Positions 51,304 through 59,992 of a stretch of 64,000 nucleotides of DNA are shown here, piece after piece (positions within the stretch are counted from its first letter, which is position 1; the number at the start of each line of letters is the position of its first letter). The notes under the pieces were generated by a model. That model was not told the origin of the DNA. It ran no database searches and saw only the letters and a program-made list of their open reading frames with translations. The position numbers and the translations under genes were made by a program. The stretch spans positions 76,891 to 140,890 of the forward strand of contig JAEDDP010000002.1 of NCBI GenBank assembly GCA_016297965.1. The letters run 5' to 3'. Source of the DNA: Alphaproteobacteria bacterium (GTDB lineage: Bacteria; Pseudomonadota; Alphaproteobacteria; Rs-D84; CACZYB01).

Positions 51304-51924
51304 ATGAAAAATGCTTGTTGGTTATTTGTTTTTGCTTTGCTTGTGTCTTGTTCTTCAACTTCACAAAAGGTTGAACCTTTTTCAAGTGTAAATTACGCCA
51401 GTGCGAATATGGGAGCGTTAACCGGTAAAAGTCGGATTGTGCAAAAACCAACACTTATAAAATTGGGAATACAACCTCTTACTTTGGTGGAAGCAAGGGG
51501 GTATATGTATAACCTTTTTAATGCCCTTATCCCTGATTTGGAAAAAACGAATATAACATATCAAATGGCGGGGAATGATATTTTGCTTACCATTCAATCG
51601 CACATATTGCTTGATGAAAATATGAATATTATTCCTTCAATTAAACCCCAGCTTGATAACATAATAAAATTGTTGGCGATAAACAACCGAAACTTCATTG
51701 AAATTGTTGGACATACGTCAAGTGTGGGGCCAAGTTATGATAACCTTATAAAATCAAAAAATATGGCAATAAGTGTTGCAAAATATTTTATGGATAGGAA
51801 TATTATTCCGGAAAGAATTTTTATGACTGGTATGGGTGAAAGTCATTGGATTGCCGATAATTCAACAAGGGAAGGGCGTCTTCTTAACCATCGTATTGAA
51901 ATAAGAATTTCACCACTTATATAA
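51304..51924 (+). CDS. OmpA-family lipoprotein
   Basis: 206 residues from the ATG at 51304 (AAGGAG upstream). Signal ending in LLVSCSS with the lipidated Cys. The C-terminal OmpA-like peptidoglycan-binding domain is recognisable in IEIVGHTSSVGPSYDNLIKSKNMAISVAKYFMDRNII and RIFMTGMGES...RLLNHRIEIRI, with the Arg and Asn region that contacts diaminopimelate. It tethers the outer membrane to the cell wall in Pal-like fashion. No tol genes nearby. Terminator follows. Confidence 0.9.
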   Translation: MKNACWLFVFALLVSCSSTSQKVEPFSSVNYASANMGALTGKSRIVQKPTLIKLGIQPLTLVEARGYMYNLFNALIPDLEKTNITYQMAGNDILLTIQSHILLDENMNIIPSIKPQLDNIIKLLAINNRNFIEIVGHTSSVGPSYDNLIKSKNMAISVAKYFMDRNIIPERIFMTGMGESHWIADNSTREGRLLNHRIEIRISPLI

Positions 51925-51925
51925 G

Positions 51926-51956
51926 AAAAAGGCCCCAAATTGGGGCTTTTAATTTT
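51926..51956. terminator. Bidirectional terminator
   Basis: AGGCCCCAA and TTGGGGCTT pair perfectly apart from a short loop, flanked by A and T runs, between two convergent genes. Confidence 0.8.
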
Positions 51957-52505
51957 TTATACTATAACGGCTAAATTGTCGGGGGTTCCCTTTGATGCCT
52001 TAATATTTACAGTTATGATTATTAAAAGTTCATAGTCGCGGTTTTTCTTTGGCATTTCCTCCTTATAAAGTAAATGGCTTGTGTTAATAGTCATTTTGGT
52101 TACCAAATGGTCGTCGTCAAGAAGTGTGTATACAACCTCATCCTTATCAATGTTTTCAGAAATTTCGTGCTGACTTTGTGGTCGTTTAAGTGCATCCAAC
52201 AATGTTTTCATGCGATTATCAATATCCGCCTTTGGGGTTTCAAGAAGTTCTGGATGAAGTATTTGAATATCAAGTTCGGCAAGCAAATCTAAATCCGGTG
52301 TGATAAGTGGAAAAAATTTTACACCACCAACTGTTTTTATTGCCTTTCCCTTTTTTTGAAGTTTTTCCTTTATTACATTGTATGGGGAAATTTCGGAAAG
52401 CCGTTTTAATTGTGGGGATAAAACGTTCCGGATATCTTGAAGATGTTGACTTCGTTTCTTTGGATTGATTTTAACTTCACCAACATATACCAATTTGAAT
52501 TTCAT
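51957..52505 (-). CDS. RusA-like conserved protein, function unknown
   Basis: 182 residues from the ATG at 52505 with GGAGGG upstream. The core KADIDNRMKTLLDALKRP followed by YTLLDDDHLVTKMTIN parallels the D-x-DN...LDAL...DD pattern of RusA Holliday junction resolvases and of a widespread uncharacterised family with the same block. The N-terminus (FKLVYVGEVKINPKKRSQHLQDIRNVL) is a strand followed by a helix. No phage genes adjoin it. Nuclease activity is only inferred from spacing of acidic residues. Confidence 0.6.
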   Translation of the reverse strand: MKFKLVYVGEVKINPKKRSQHLQDIRNVLSPQLKRLSEISPYNVIKEKLQKKGKAIKTVGGVKFFPLITPDLDLLAELDIQILHPELLETPKADIDNRMKTLLDALKRPQSQHEISENIDKDEVVYTLLDDDHLVTKMTINTSHLLYKEEMPKKNRDYELLIIITVNIKASKGTPDNLAVIV

Positions 52506-52567
52506 TGTTGTTCCCTCCCTTTTATTACAACAATATTTTATCATAAATTGGAACTTTTTTCCATAAT

Positions 52568-52852
52568 TTATTTGCAGTATAATAAATAATTTTTTATGAT
52601 GTTTTTATATTTATTATAAAGTGTTTTTTCATTTCTATTCATATTATTGTATATGGTTTCAAGGTTGGAAAGACACATTTGGGCGTCTTTAAATTCTTCC
52701 TCAGTTATAAGGGTTAATATTTCCGACTTGTGTTGTAAATTTTTCGCATAAAAAAACTCTTTGTTTTTACAAAGAGTTGAATTTTTAATTGAATAATTTA
52801 ATGCAAGTGAAGTTCTGTTTGGTTGAAAGTTTGTTGTTAAAATCTGTTTCAT
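52568..52852 (-). CDS. Small hypothetical protein
   Basis: 94 residues; AGGAG lies 6 nt before the ATG at 52852. Asn/Lys/Leu/Tyr-rich, with helical segments (EEFKDAQMCLSNLETIYNNMNRNEKTL, YNKYKNIIKNYLLYCK). No signal peptide or family recognised. Between pgk's terminator and the RusA-like gene on the same strand. Confidence 0.55.
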   Translation of the reverse strand: MKQILTTNFQPNRTSLALNYSIKNSTLCKNKEFFYAKNLQHKSEILTLITEEEFKDAQMCLSNLETIYNNMNRNEKTLYNKYKNIIKNYLLYCK

Positions 52853-52913
52853 TTGAATCTCCTGCTTCACTTTTTATTAGATATGTTTTTTATAAAAAAG
52901 TCAATTAAATAAA

Positions 52914-52947
52914 ACAAAAAAAATCCAGTAGGTTTTAATTACTGGAT
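52914..52947 (-). terminator. Terminator after pgk
   Basis: On the minus strand AATCCAGTA and TACTGGATT pair around an AT-rich loop and are followed by a T run. Confidence 0.75.
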
Positions 52948-52962
52948 TTAATTTTTATTTTC

Positions 52963-54156
52963 CTATTTTTGGAGTGGTGGAATTGCAGGTAAAATTTTAC
53001 CTTCCAACCATTCAAGGAATGCACCACCCGCAGTTGATATATATGAGAAGTCATCTTCTACACCGGCATTATTTAGTGCGGAAACTGTATCTCCACCACC
53101 GGCAACGGATGTAAGTTTTCCTTCACGTGTTAGTTTTGCAACTGTGCGTGCGAGTTCGTTTGTACCTCTGTCAAATGGGGTAAGTTCAAATACTCCAAGT
53201 GGTCCGTTCCAAAGAACTGTTTTTGCTTCTTCAAATTTTTTATCAAGCATTTTTGAAGTTTCGGGACCAACATCAAATATTTTCCAATCGCCATCAACAT
53301 CATTTATGCCAACGAATTTGTTTTCTGCATTTGCCTTAAATTCCTTTGCAACACAAACATCAACAGGAAGGATTATTTCACAACCGTTTTTCTTTGCTTC
53401 GTCAATGATTTTAAGTGCAGTGTCGGTCATTTCAGGTTCAGCCATTGATGCACCGATGTTGTATCCTTGGGCAAGTAAGAATGTGTTTGCCATTGCACCG
53501 CCGATTACAAGAGCATCAACTTTTTTTGTGATGTTTTCAAGAACAGCAAGTTTTGTTGAAACCTTTGAACCACCAACAATTGCGATTGCAGGGTGTGCAG
53601 GGTTTTCAAGTGCCTTTGTTAATGCATTGATTTCTTCTTCCATCAAAAGTCCAGCATAGGAAGGAAGGTATTTTGTAATTCCTTCGGTTGAAGCGTGTGC
53701 GCGGTGTGATGTTGAAAAGGCATCGTTTACAAAAATTTCGCCAAGTGAGGCAAGCTTTTTTGAAAATTCTGCATCGTTTGCTTCTTCTTCGGCATAAAAT
53801 CTTACATTTTCAAGAAGGATGATGTCGCCGTCATTCATTCTTGAAATTGTGTCTTCAACCTTTTCGCCGATTGTGTCGTCAACAAATTCCACTGGTTTTC
53901 CAATTGCTTTTGAAAGACTGTCTTTCATAAATGCAACGGAAAATTCAGGAAGCTTTTTCCCCTTTGGACGACCAAAATGAGTTATGATTATAACCTTTGC
54001 TCCCTTATCCGACAAAAGTTTTGCGGTTGGAGCGAATCTTTCAATACGGCTGTTGTCGGTGATTTTTCCATCTTCGGTTGGAACGTTTAAATCGGCACGA
54101 ACAACAACTTTTTTCCCTTTGATGTTTTCTATATCATTGATTGTTTTTAATGACAT
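52963..54156 (-). CDS. pgk: Phosphoglycerate kinase
   Basis: 397 residues, standard. Converts 1,3-bisphosphoglycerate and ADP to 3-phosphoglycerate and ATP. Motifs: VVVRADLNVPTEDGKITDNSRIE, HFGRPKG, LLENVRFYAEEEAND, AFSTSHRAHAST, AIVGGSKVSTKLAVL, and the nucleotide loop in SVAGGGDTVSALN...YISTAGGAFLEWLEG. Monocistronic. Confidence 0.98.
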   Translation of the reverse strand: MSLKTINDIENIKGKKVVVRADLNVPTEDGKITDNSRIERFAPTAKLLSDKGAKVIIITHFGRPKGKKLPEFSVAFMKDSLSKAIGKPVEFVDDTIGEKVEDTISRMNDGDIILLENVRFYAEEEANDAEFSKKLASLGEIFVNDAFSTSHRAHASTEGITKYLPSYAGLLMEEEINALTKALENPAHPAIAIVGGSKVSTKLAVLENITKKVDALVIGGAMANTFLLAQGYNIGASMAEPEMTDTALKIIDEAKKNGCEIILPVDVCVAKEFKANAENKFVGINDVDGDWKIFDVGPETSKMLDKKFEEAKTVLWNGPLGVFELTPFDRGTNELARTVAKLTREGKLTSVAGGGDTVSALNNAGVEDDFSYISTAGGAFLEWLEGKILPAIPPLQK

Positions 54157-54229
54157 TTCATTTCCTTTCTTTTTAGTTTTTTTTATAAAGGTTATTTTAT
54201 ATTAAAAAATATTTTCTTACAATAGGATT

Positions 54230-55684
54230 TTATTTTATTACAACACGGCGATTTTCCGGTTTTTTTACACCGTCTTTTGTTGGAATTTTTGGGTCGGTTG
54301 CACCAACACCTTGAAGAACAATTTTTTCCCGTGGAATACCATAATTCATTACAATTTTTCCAACATTTTCGGCGCGTTTTTGTGATAAAACCTTATTGTA
54401 TTCCGGTGTACCGCTTGTATCAGTATGACCTTGGATTACGATTATTTCCTTTGACTTTAAGGCCTTTTCTGCGATGTCCTTTATTTGTGGAATGAATTTA
54501 TAATCAACGTCCGCCTTATTCCAATCAAAGAAAAGTTCAAATGGGAGAAGGTCGGATGGTTTGTCGGTGATTTCAATTTCAACCACCTCGTCTTCATTAA
54601 CCTTTTTAAATATAGGTTCTTCCTCTATTTCTTCCTCATCATCTTCAACTTCATTAACAGAACAACAATCAATGTTTGAAACGGCATCTTCCAATGAAGA
54701 CAATTGATTTTTCAATTCATTGAAGTTTTCATTTCCATTATTTTCAATGGAGTGGAGTTTTTGTTCCAATTTTGCAATTTCGGATTTAAGGGCGTTTATA
54801 TCATCGGTTGTTGCCGAATCGTCGCTTGCAACGATGATATTGTTTGTTCCATTTTCCCGACCGGCAGGTTTAAGACGAGCAATCCGCTTATTTATATCGC
54901 CAATCATACCGGTAATTGTTGCAAGTGATTTTTGAATTTCGGTATTGTCAACCCGTGTCGTGTCATTTGTTTTTATTGTTTGAGTGTTGTTTTCACGAAC
55001 AACAGTTTCACGAATAACTGGAATAGGTGGGTTGTTGGCAATGATTGGAAGATTTGGCCATTTTGGAATAGGAAGAATCTTTCCATCATATTTTTTGATG
55101 GTTCTTTTTTCTTCCTGTTTTTTAACCTTGCATTTTGTATTACAACCTTCTTCTAATTTAGCATAAAGGTAATCACGGGCCTTTTTAAAACGGTTAAAAC
55201 AAGTTGCGGATTGTTTCATACTTGCACCATTTGCCTCACTGTCAATCCAACAATCAAATTTCGCCTGTGCTTCCGCCATAAGTTGTGGATATTTATTTAT
55301 TAAATCGGTATCCAATAAATACAAAAGGTCATCGTAATAATTACTTATGTTTATAATTGATGTTGATGGAAGGCGTTTTTGATAAACATTTTCAGGGCGA
55401 ACACGTTCGCCATGATATGAAGTCAAAGCCTTCATCGCGAAACGGTTTGCATTATCAAAATCATTTGTGTATTGCGCCTTGTATAAAGCATAGGATTTAT
55501 ATTCATTTGCAAGTGTGTTTGTAAATGTATCCTTTGTCCTGTTTGAATAAAAATCGGTTTGGCGTAATGTGTCAATATAGTTTTGTGGAGGTAAGTCAAT
55601 TGCAAAAACAGGAGCAGAGTATCCCGCAATAAATAACGCGGATGATAGCATCAATAATGAAGTCTTTATTTTTTTTAGTTGCAT
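54230..55684 (-). CDS. OmpA-like protein with coiled coil and peptidoglycan-binding domain
   Basis: 484 residues; GGAGAGAGAG lies upstream of the ATG. Signal peptide up to VFAI (residues about 1-28). The N-terminal helical domain (residues 30-180) has three spaced Cys. A Pro-rich linker follows, then a coiled coil (NALKSEIAKLEQKLHSIENNGNENFNELKNQLSSLEDAV, residues about 285-330), an acidic stretch, and the C-terminal OmpA-like domain (VIQGHTDTSGTPEYNKVLSQKRAENVG...NRRVVIK). Likely a periplasmic spacer between the outer membrane and peptidoglycan. There is no barrel, so outer-membrane insertion must be through another partner. Confidence 0.85.
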   Translation of the reverse strand: MQLKKIKTSLLMLSSALFIAGYSAPVFAIDLPPQNYIDTLRQTDFYSNRTKDTFTNTLANEYKSYALYKAQYTNDFDNANRFAMKALTSYHGERVRPENVYQKRLPSTSIINISNYYDDLLYLLDTDLINKYPQLMAEAQAKFDCWIDSEANGASMKQSATCFNRFKKARDYLYAKLEEGCNTKCKVKKQEEKRTIKKYDGKILPIPKWPNLPIIANNPPIPVIRETVVRENNTQTIKTNDTTRVDNTEIQKSLATITGMIGDINKRIARLKPAGRENGTNNIIVASDDSATTDDINALKSEIAKLEQKLHSIENNGNENFNELKNQLSSLEDAVSNIDCCSVNEVEDDEEEIEEEPIFKKVNEDEVVEIEITDKPSDLLPFELFFDWNKADVDYKFIPQIKDIAEKALKSKEIIVIQGHTDTSGTPEYNKVLSQKRAENVGKIVMNYGIPREKIVLQGVGATDPKIPTKDGVKKPENRRVVIK

Positions 55685-55745
55685 AATAAACTCTCTCTCC
55701 TGTTTGTATTATATACTTTTTCTTTTTACAGAATCAACAGAAAAG

Positions 55746-56384
55746 TTAAGAAACTTCACCATCCAAAACAGAATCAAAAACAACCGGAATTTTTTGCATA
55801 AATTCTCGGGCAAGTGGAATCATAAGTTCGCGCATACTTGGATGTGCGGCGGGACTTGTCCTTAATTTAAAAATATGCCTCCATTCACGAAGGTTTGTTG
55901 TTATTACAATTTCTGTTTTTATATCAATTGGAAGTACACCGCGAGCGTTTTCCGGTTTTGAAGCGTTTGCCATCATTTCCATATATGATGCTTCGGCATT
56001 TTCCATTGCGTGTTTCCAGATGTCGTATTCCTTTGTCCCTTCGTTTAATTCGTATGGTTTTATGACAGTTATTTCGGAACCAAATTTGTCCTTTGTATAA
56101 TTGCAATACCTTGTTGATTCTTGGGAATAGGCAGCAAGTCTGTGCCGTACAAGTTCGTGGGTGAAACCACGGTTGCAAATGAAACGTACCGTTATGTTGT
56201 AATGTTCAAGTACAGATTCGTGTCCTCGTTTTGCAATTTTTTCAACAAAACCACGTGCGGAATCGGGGGTGATAAGGTCATTTGATTTATAACAGGTTCT
56301 TCCGGCAAGCTCTATTAGTTTTAAAATTTCATCGCCATTGATTGGTGTTAAAATTTCGTATGATGGTTTAATTATTTTTACCAT
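55746..56384 (-). CDS. thyX: Flavin-dependent thymidylate synthase
   Basis: 212 residues. FAD-dependent methylation of dUMP using methylene-tetrahydrofolate. The ThyX signature RHRLAAYSQESTRY fits RHRxxSxxxxSxR with Ala at the first Ser. Also present: HESVLEHYNITVRFICNRGFTHELVRH, TNLREWRHIFKLR, and PAHPSMRELMIPLAREF. Its substrate can come from the dCMP deaminase at 8861. Confidence 0.97.
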   Translation of the reverse strand: MVKIIKPSYEILTPINGDEILKLIELAGRTCYKSNDLITPDSARGFVEKIAKRGHESVLEHYNITVRFICNRGFTHELVRHRLAAYSQESTRYCNYTKDKFGSEITVIKPYELNEGTKEYDIWKHAMENAEASYMEMMANASKPENARGVLPIDIKTEIVITTNLREWRHIFKLRTSPAAHPSMRELMIPLAREFMQKIPVVFDSVLDGEVS

Positions 56385-56410
56385 TTTCTCCTCTTTCCTT
56401 TTGTTTGGTT

Positions 56411-57328
56411 TTATTGAAATTTTGGTGGAATTTTAAAATTCAGTTGTGGTTCGGATTTTTCCCTTGTCTTTTGCTGATTTATCTTTTTTAAAATGAAAAC
56501 CTTTAATATAAAAAGTGAATTGCAAATAAAACGAAGAAGGTATTTTATTATCAAAATAAAAATGATTATTGCAAAAATATGAATGTATTTTGCAATGAAA
56601 AGAAAGGCATCCTGAATATTGGCCTTTACCAAATTTTGGGTTGAGTTATAGCCACGTTTTATTACTATTTCAATGTGGCGGATGTTTTTTACCGAATCCA
56701 AATACTTTATATCATTTTCCAAAACAAAGATTTTTTCATTAAGAGATGTGGAATATTCCTGCATTTCCTTTGTTTGTTTATAGTTGAAAACATCGGGTTT
56801 TCCCAATAATTCATTTGTTTTTTCAAGTGAAAGTTTTAATGGTGTAAGTTCGGATGTGAAATAATCAATATCTTTTTCAATATTATCATTTTTTTCATAA
56901 GAATTTATTACAACATTTCCATATTTTGATATTGCATTTATGAAGCCGTTTGCAAATTCGGATGATATATCAAGCTTTATTCTTCCCGTAATGTTTTCTG
57001 GGAAAATTCGGTTTTTTTCAAGAATTCGGTCCTTTATATCACAACGATATGTTTGACATTCGGTAATAATGCTTTGAAATGCGGAAATTTGTGTGTCCCG
57101 TGGAGTTTCAATTTTTATTTTTTGCGTTTCGTAAAATTTGCTGTGTGTGGCAATTTTGAATGAGGTTTTTATATTATACCAAAGGTCAGAATAACTGTAA
57201 TTTACGATATTTTGTACGGTTTGACTTATTGATGACTTATCAAAAGCATCTGGTTTACATCCCATAAGTAAAAAAAGTATAGGAAGTAAGGAGAGATAAA
57301 ATTTTTTTCTTTTTAAACTACTTTTCAT
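56411..57328 (-). CDS. Lipoprotein with membrane segment, unknown
   Basis: 305 residues. The N-terminus (FYLSLLPILFLLMGCKPDAFDK) has a lipobox LMGC. The middle is helical (TSELTPLKLSLEKTNELLGK). A strongly hydrophobic segment near residues 237-262 (FLFIAKYIHIFAIIIFILIIKYLL) is followed by a Lys/Arg/Gln-rich tail with a Pro end. A lipobox plus a late membrane segment is unusual. Could instead be a bitopic inner-membrane protein with the N-terminal hydrophobic part uncleaved. Family not recognised. The RBS (AAGAAGG) sits very close to the ATG. Confidence 0.65.
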   Translation of the reverse strand: MKSSLKRKKFYLSLLPILFLLMGCKPDAFDKSSISQTVQNIVNYSYSDLWYNIKTSFKIATHSKFYETQKIKIETPRDTQISAFQSIITECQTYRCDIKDRILEKNRIFPENITGRIKLDISSEFANGFINAISKYGNVVINSYEKNDNIEKDIDYFTSELTPLKLSLEKTNELLGKPDVFNYKQTKEMQEYSTSLNEKIFVLENDIKYLDSVKNIRHIEIVIKRGYNSTQNLVKANIQDAFLFIAKYIHIFAIIIFILIIKYLLRFICNSLFILKVFILKKINQQKTREKSEPQLNFKIPPKFQ

Positions 57329-57383
57329 ACCTTCTTTATAGCACAGATTTTTACAAATTAAAGGAAATTTTTATAAAAAAAAC

Positions 57384-57410
57384 TTGACAAACAAAACTTT
57401 TTTATATAAT
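57384..57410 (+). promoter_or_regulatory. Near-consensus promoter for the 57-residue gene
   Basis: TTGACA (57384-57389), 15 bp, TATAAT (57405-57410); both hexamers are perfect consensus though the spacer is short. A leader of about 90 nt would precede the ATG at 57509. A second, weaker set, TAGACA-17-TATTTT, lies about 65 bp downstream. Confidence 0.5.
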
Positions 57411-57508
57411 GTTTTGGATAAATTGTTAATTCTTTATAAAAATGTGCTAGACAATATTGTTTTTTTATGGTATTTTATAAGCATAGAAATTAAAAGAAGA
57501 GGTTTGTG

Positions 57509-57682
57509 ATGTCTGATAAAAAAGAAATGTTTGATAATGCCGTTGTAAAGCTTGACTTTTTGGGTAAGGAAGATATTGATTTTAATAAGGCTATTGCCGA
57601 TTTGGATAAAAAGATTGTTGATGATAAAAATGCCGAAGTTGCAAAGGTTGTTGCGGATAAGGCAAAGGATGCATCAAAATAA
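57509..57682 (+). CDS. 57-residue charged protein, unknown
   Basis: MSDKKEMFDNAVVKLDFLGK opens a 57-residue frame ending in TAA, with AGAGG 6 nt upstream and a strong terminator downstream. About 40 percent of residues are Asp, Lys or Glu, with amphipathic Ala/Val spacing (AEVAKVVADKAKDA), indicating one or two helices. No Cys, no signal peptide. Compactness with a dedicated promoter, RBS and terminator argues it is real. No family recognised. Confidence 0.7.
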   Translation: MSDKKEMFDNAVVKLDFLGKEDIDFNKAIADLDKKIVDDKNAEVAKVVADKAKDASK

Positions 57683-57699
57683 TTTAAAAGTTCTATTGG

Positions 57700-57727
57700 A
57701 TACCTTCTTTTTGAAGGTATTTTTTTT
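57700..57727 (+). terminator. Terminator after the 57-residue gene
   Basis: ATACCTTC and GAAGGTAT form an 8-bp stem with a 5-nt T loop, then T7. Confidence 0.85.
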
Positions 57728-57796
57728 ATTTTCTTGATTCTGGTTTTTTATTAGTTTATATTTATTCGTGATTTAAAAAGTAAAGGATAAAATAAA

Positions 57797-58204
57797 ATGA
57801 TAAATATACTTCTTGTTCTTAATATTATAGTTGTTGTACTCCTTATTGGAATAATTCTTCTTCAAAAATCCGAAGGTGGTGTTTTGGGAATGGGTGGTTC
57901 AGGTTCCAAAAATGGCTTGCTTACAACAAGAAGTGCCGGAAATCTTATTACAAAGATCACATATATATTGGGTGCATTGTTTTTTATCATTTGTATTTTG
58001 CTTGCCGCTTTGGTTTCAAGAAGGGAAAAGTCAAAATCATTTATTTCTACAATGATGGAAAAGGAAAAATCTTCGGTTGCCAGAGAGGTTAAATCAACTT
58101 CTGTTAAAAAAATTCCAGAAGAAAATGTTAAAAGGGAACTTTTAAAGGAAGCCGTAAAGCAAGAGGCAGTCAAAAAGAAACCTGTGGTTCCTACATCAAA
58201 ATAA
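57797..58204 (+). CDS. secG: Preprotein translocase subunit SecG
   Basis: 135 residues; two membrane helices (LLVLNIIVVVLLIGIILLQ and ITYILGALFFIICILLAALV) with the conserved linker KSEGGVLGMGGSG between. The tail is Lys/Glu/Val-rich and longer than the 110-residue E. coli protein. Stimulates SecYEG-dependent export. Stands alone between terminators. Confidence 0.93.
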   Translation: MINILLVLNIIVVVLLIGIILLQKSEGGVLGMGGSGSKNGLLTTRSAGNLITKITYILGALFFIICILLAALVSRREKSKSFISTMMEKEKSSVAREVKSTSVKKIPEENVKRELLKEAVKQEAVKKKPVVPTSK

Positions 58205-58232
58205 CTTTTTTGTATAATTTTTTATAAAATAT

Positions 58233-58261
58233 TTGCATTACCTTCTTTTTTATGGTATTAT
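58233..58261 (+). promoter_or_regulatory. Promoter for the amber-interrupted gene
   Basis: TTGCAT (58233-58238), 17 bp, TATTAT (58256-58261) with an extended TGG. Confidence 0.6.
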
Positions 58262-58305
58262 TTTGTATAGATTTACAATAATCCATACAAGGAAAGGAAT
58301 GTATT

Positions 58306-59817
58306 ATGAATAAGAAAATTAGTGTTATAACATTATCCGCATTGGTGATGAGTAATGTTATGGCTTTTGATGTGCAGGCTGCACCAAGAGGAACAAGAAG
58401 TGGTGGAAGACATTCTGCATCGTCGGTTGTAAATAAAACTGCGATTACAACAAATATACCGGCGGCATCAAATTCAAAGGGGTTAATTTTTAATGGTGGT
58501 GGCACAAAGACCGTAACTTGTGGTGCCGGTTTTTATAAAAGTGGTACAAATTGTATAATGTGTACTGCCGGAAATTGGTGTGAAAGTGGTGCAACAAGTC
58601 CATCAACATGTTCAAATCTTCCTGATAATGCGACATATTCAACAACAGTTGCAAATACAACATCCGATTGTGCGTAGGATTGTGATGATGGATTTTCAAA
58701 ACAAAGTGATGGCAGTTGTAAGGATGCAACAACCATTGTTGATATAAGTGATGCGAAAAATAAGTTTGCATTGAAACTTCAAGAAGCAACCGCAGCATGT
58801 GTCGGAATCGCCGATGACTTAAAGGAAGTAAAGGGATGGATTATTGGTACAAATGTTTTGGGTGTGACAGGAACACTTACTGCTGGTGGTGCGTTGGCAT
58901 CAAACGTTGTAAAGATGAAAAAAACAGAAAGTTATGTTGAACGAGGTTCAGGTGATGAAAGTAAAAAGAAACTTTCATTTAGTGAAGCTTGGGAAAAATT
59001 TGATGGTAAAAAGACTGTATTGGGAGATGATGGAAAAACTTATGATCTTTCAGGGGCTACTGCTACTCAAATAGAAAATGGCGAGGAATATCCTGTTTCT
59101 GGTACAGATATTAAACTTAAATTTGTTTCAACGGCAGACGATCTTGGTTCCGATAAAGAACAGTATATGGTTAGATTTAATGTTGTTAATGATCCAGATT
59201 TAAAGAGATATGATGTCGCTGTTAAAGGACAGGTTGCTGTTGCTTCACGTTCAGTTGAACTTAAAACACCAAAGGCTGATGAAAAGAAGGCAAAACAGTT
59301 GGCAAATTTGACAACTGGTTTGTTGGTTGGTTCGGCGGCTTCTAATGTTGGTTCTATGACTACCTCACTTATTTCAATTAACAAAGTAGACAGCCTTATT
59401 TCAAAAATGAAAAGTTGTAATTCAAAGGTTGGTGAATTGAAACTTATCAAATCACAATTGGAGGCATTGGAAGTTCCAGCCGATGATGCCGTTGTTGCAA
59501 AGGGTGTTCAAATTGCCAGTGCATGCGACAGATTTGATATTTCAAATATGGATAAGGTGAAGGGCTTGATGACATCTTCAACAATAACATCTGTTATTGG
59601 TGGTGCCGCAAGTGTTGGTGGTACAGTAACTTCCATTAAATCAGAATCCAAAGTAAGAGATACAAAAGAATCTCATAAATTGAATGTTGCAACAAATGTT
59701 CTTGCCGGTGTGGCAACTGGTGCTGGTGTTGCGACAACTACTACAAGTGCCGTTTCAATCGTTTCTATTGATAAAGATATCAGTACAGCAAAAAGTTGTG
59801 AAGGTGCATTGAAGTAG
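58306..59817 (+). pseudogene. Secreted Cys-rich protein interrupted by an in-frame TAG
   Basis: AAGGA precedes the ATG. The frame runs 123 codons, hits TAG at 58675-58677, then continues without shift for 379 codons to TAG at 59817. Before the stop: signal peptide (to VQA), Arg/Gly/Ser tract (APRGTRSGGRHSASS), and a Cys module (CGAGFYKSGTNCIMCTAGNWC). After it: DCDDGFSKQSDGSCKD finishes that module, then paired Gly/Ala/Thr-rich hydrophobic segments (VLGVTGTLTAGGALASNVV; TTGLLVGSAASNVGSM) with Cys. Trp (TGG) is the likely original residue in CA-W-DC. Most probably a recent nonsense allele; readthrough is possible. Start and promoter are intact. Confidence 0.8.
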
Positions 59818-59912
59818 TTCTTTTAATTCCTTCTTGTATGTTTGCCCCTTTTATTTTAAAGGGGTATTTTTTTGTTCTGTTTTTTTATTGCTTTTTTAAG
59901 AATATCATCTCC

Positions 59913-59940
59913 TTGATTAGTGTTATTATTTTTGTATAAT
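59913..59940 (+). promoter_or_regulatory. Promoter for the BOF protein
   Basis: TTGATT (59913-59918), 16 bp, TATAAT (59935-59940), about 50 nt before the ATG at 59993. Confidence 0.6.
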
Positions 59941-59992
59941 TTAACTGTGTTTTGTTTTTATTTATATTAACTTAGTAATGGGAGGGAGAATA

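Noticed and set aside
58675..58677. Genome-wide recoding of TAG as an amino acid
   Set aside because: TAG ends other clear genes, including the secreted protein at 7880, rnhA at 32775 and comM at 41214, so it is a normal stop here.
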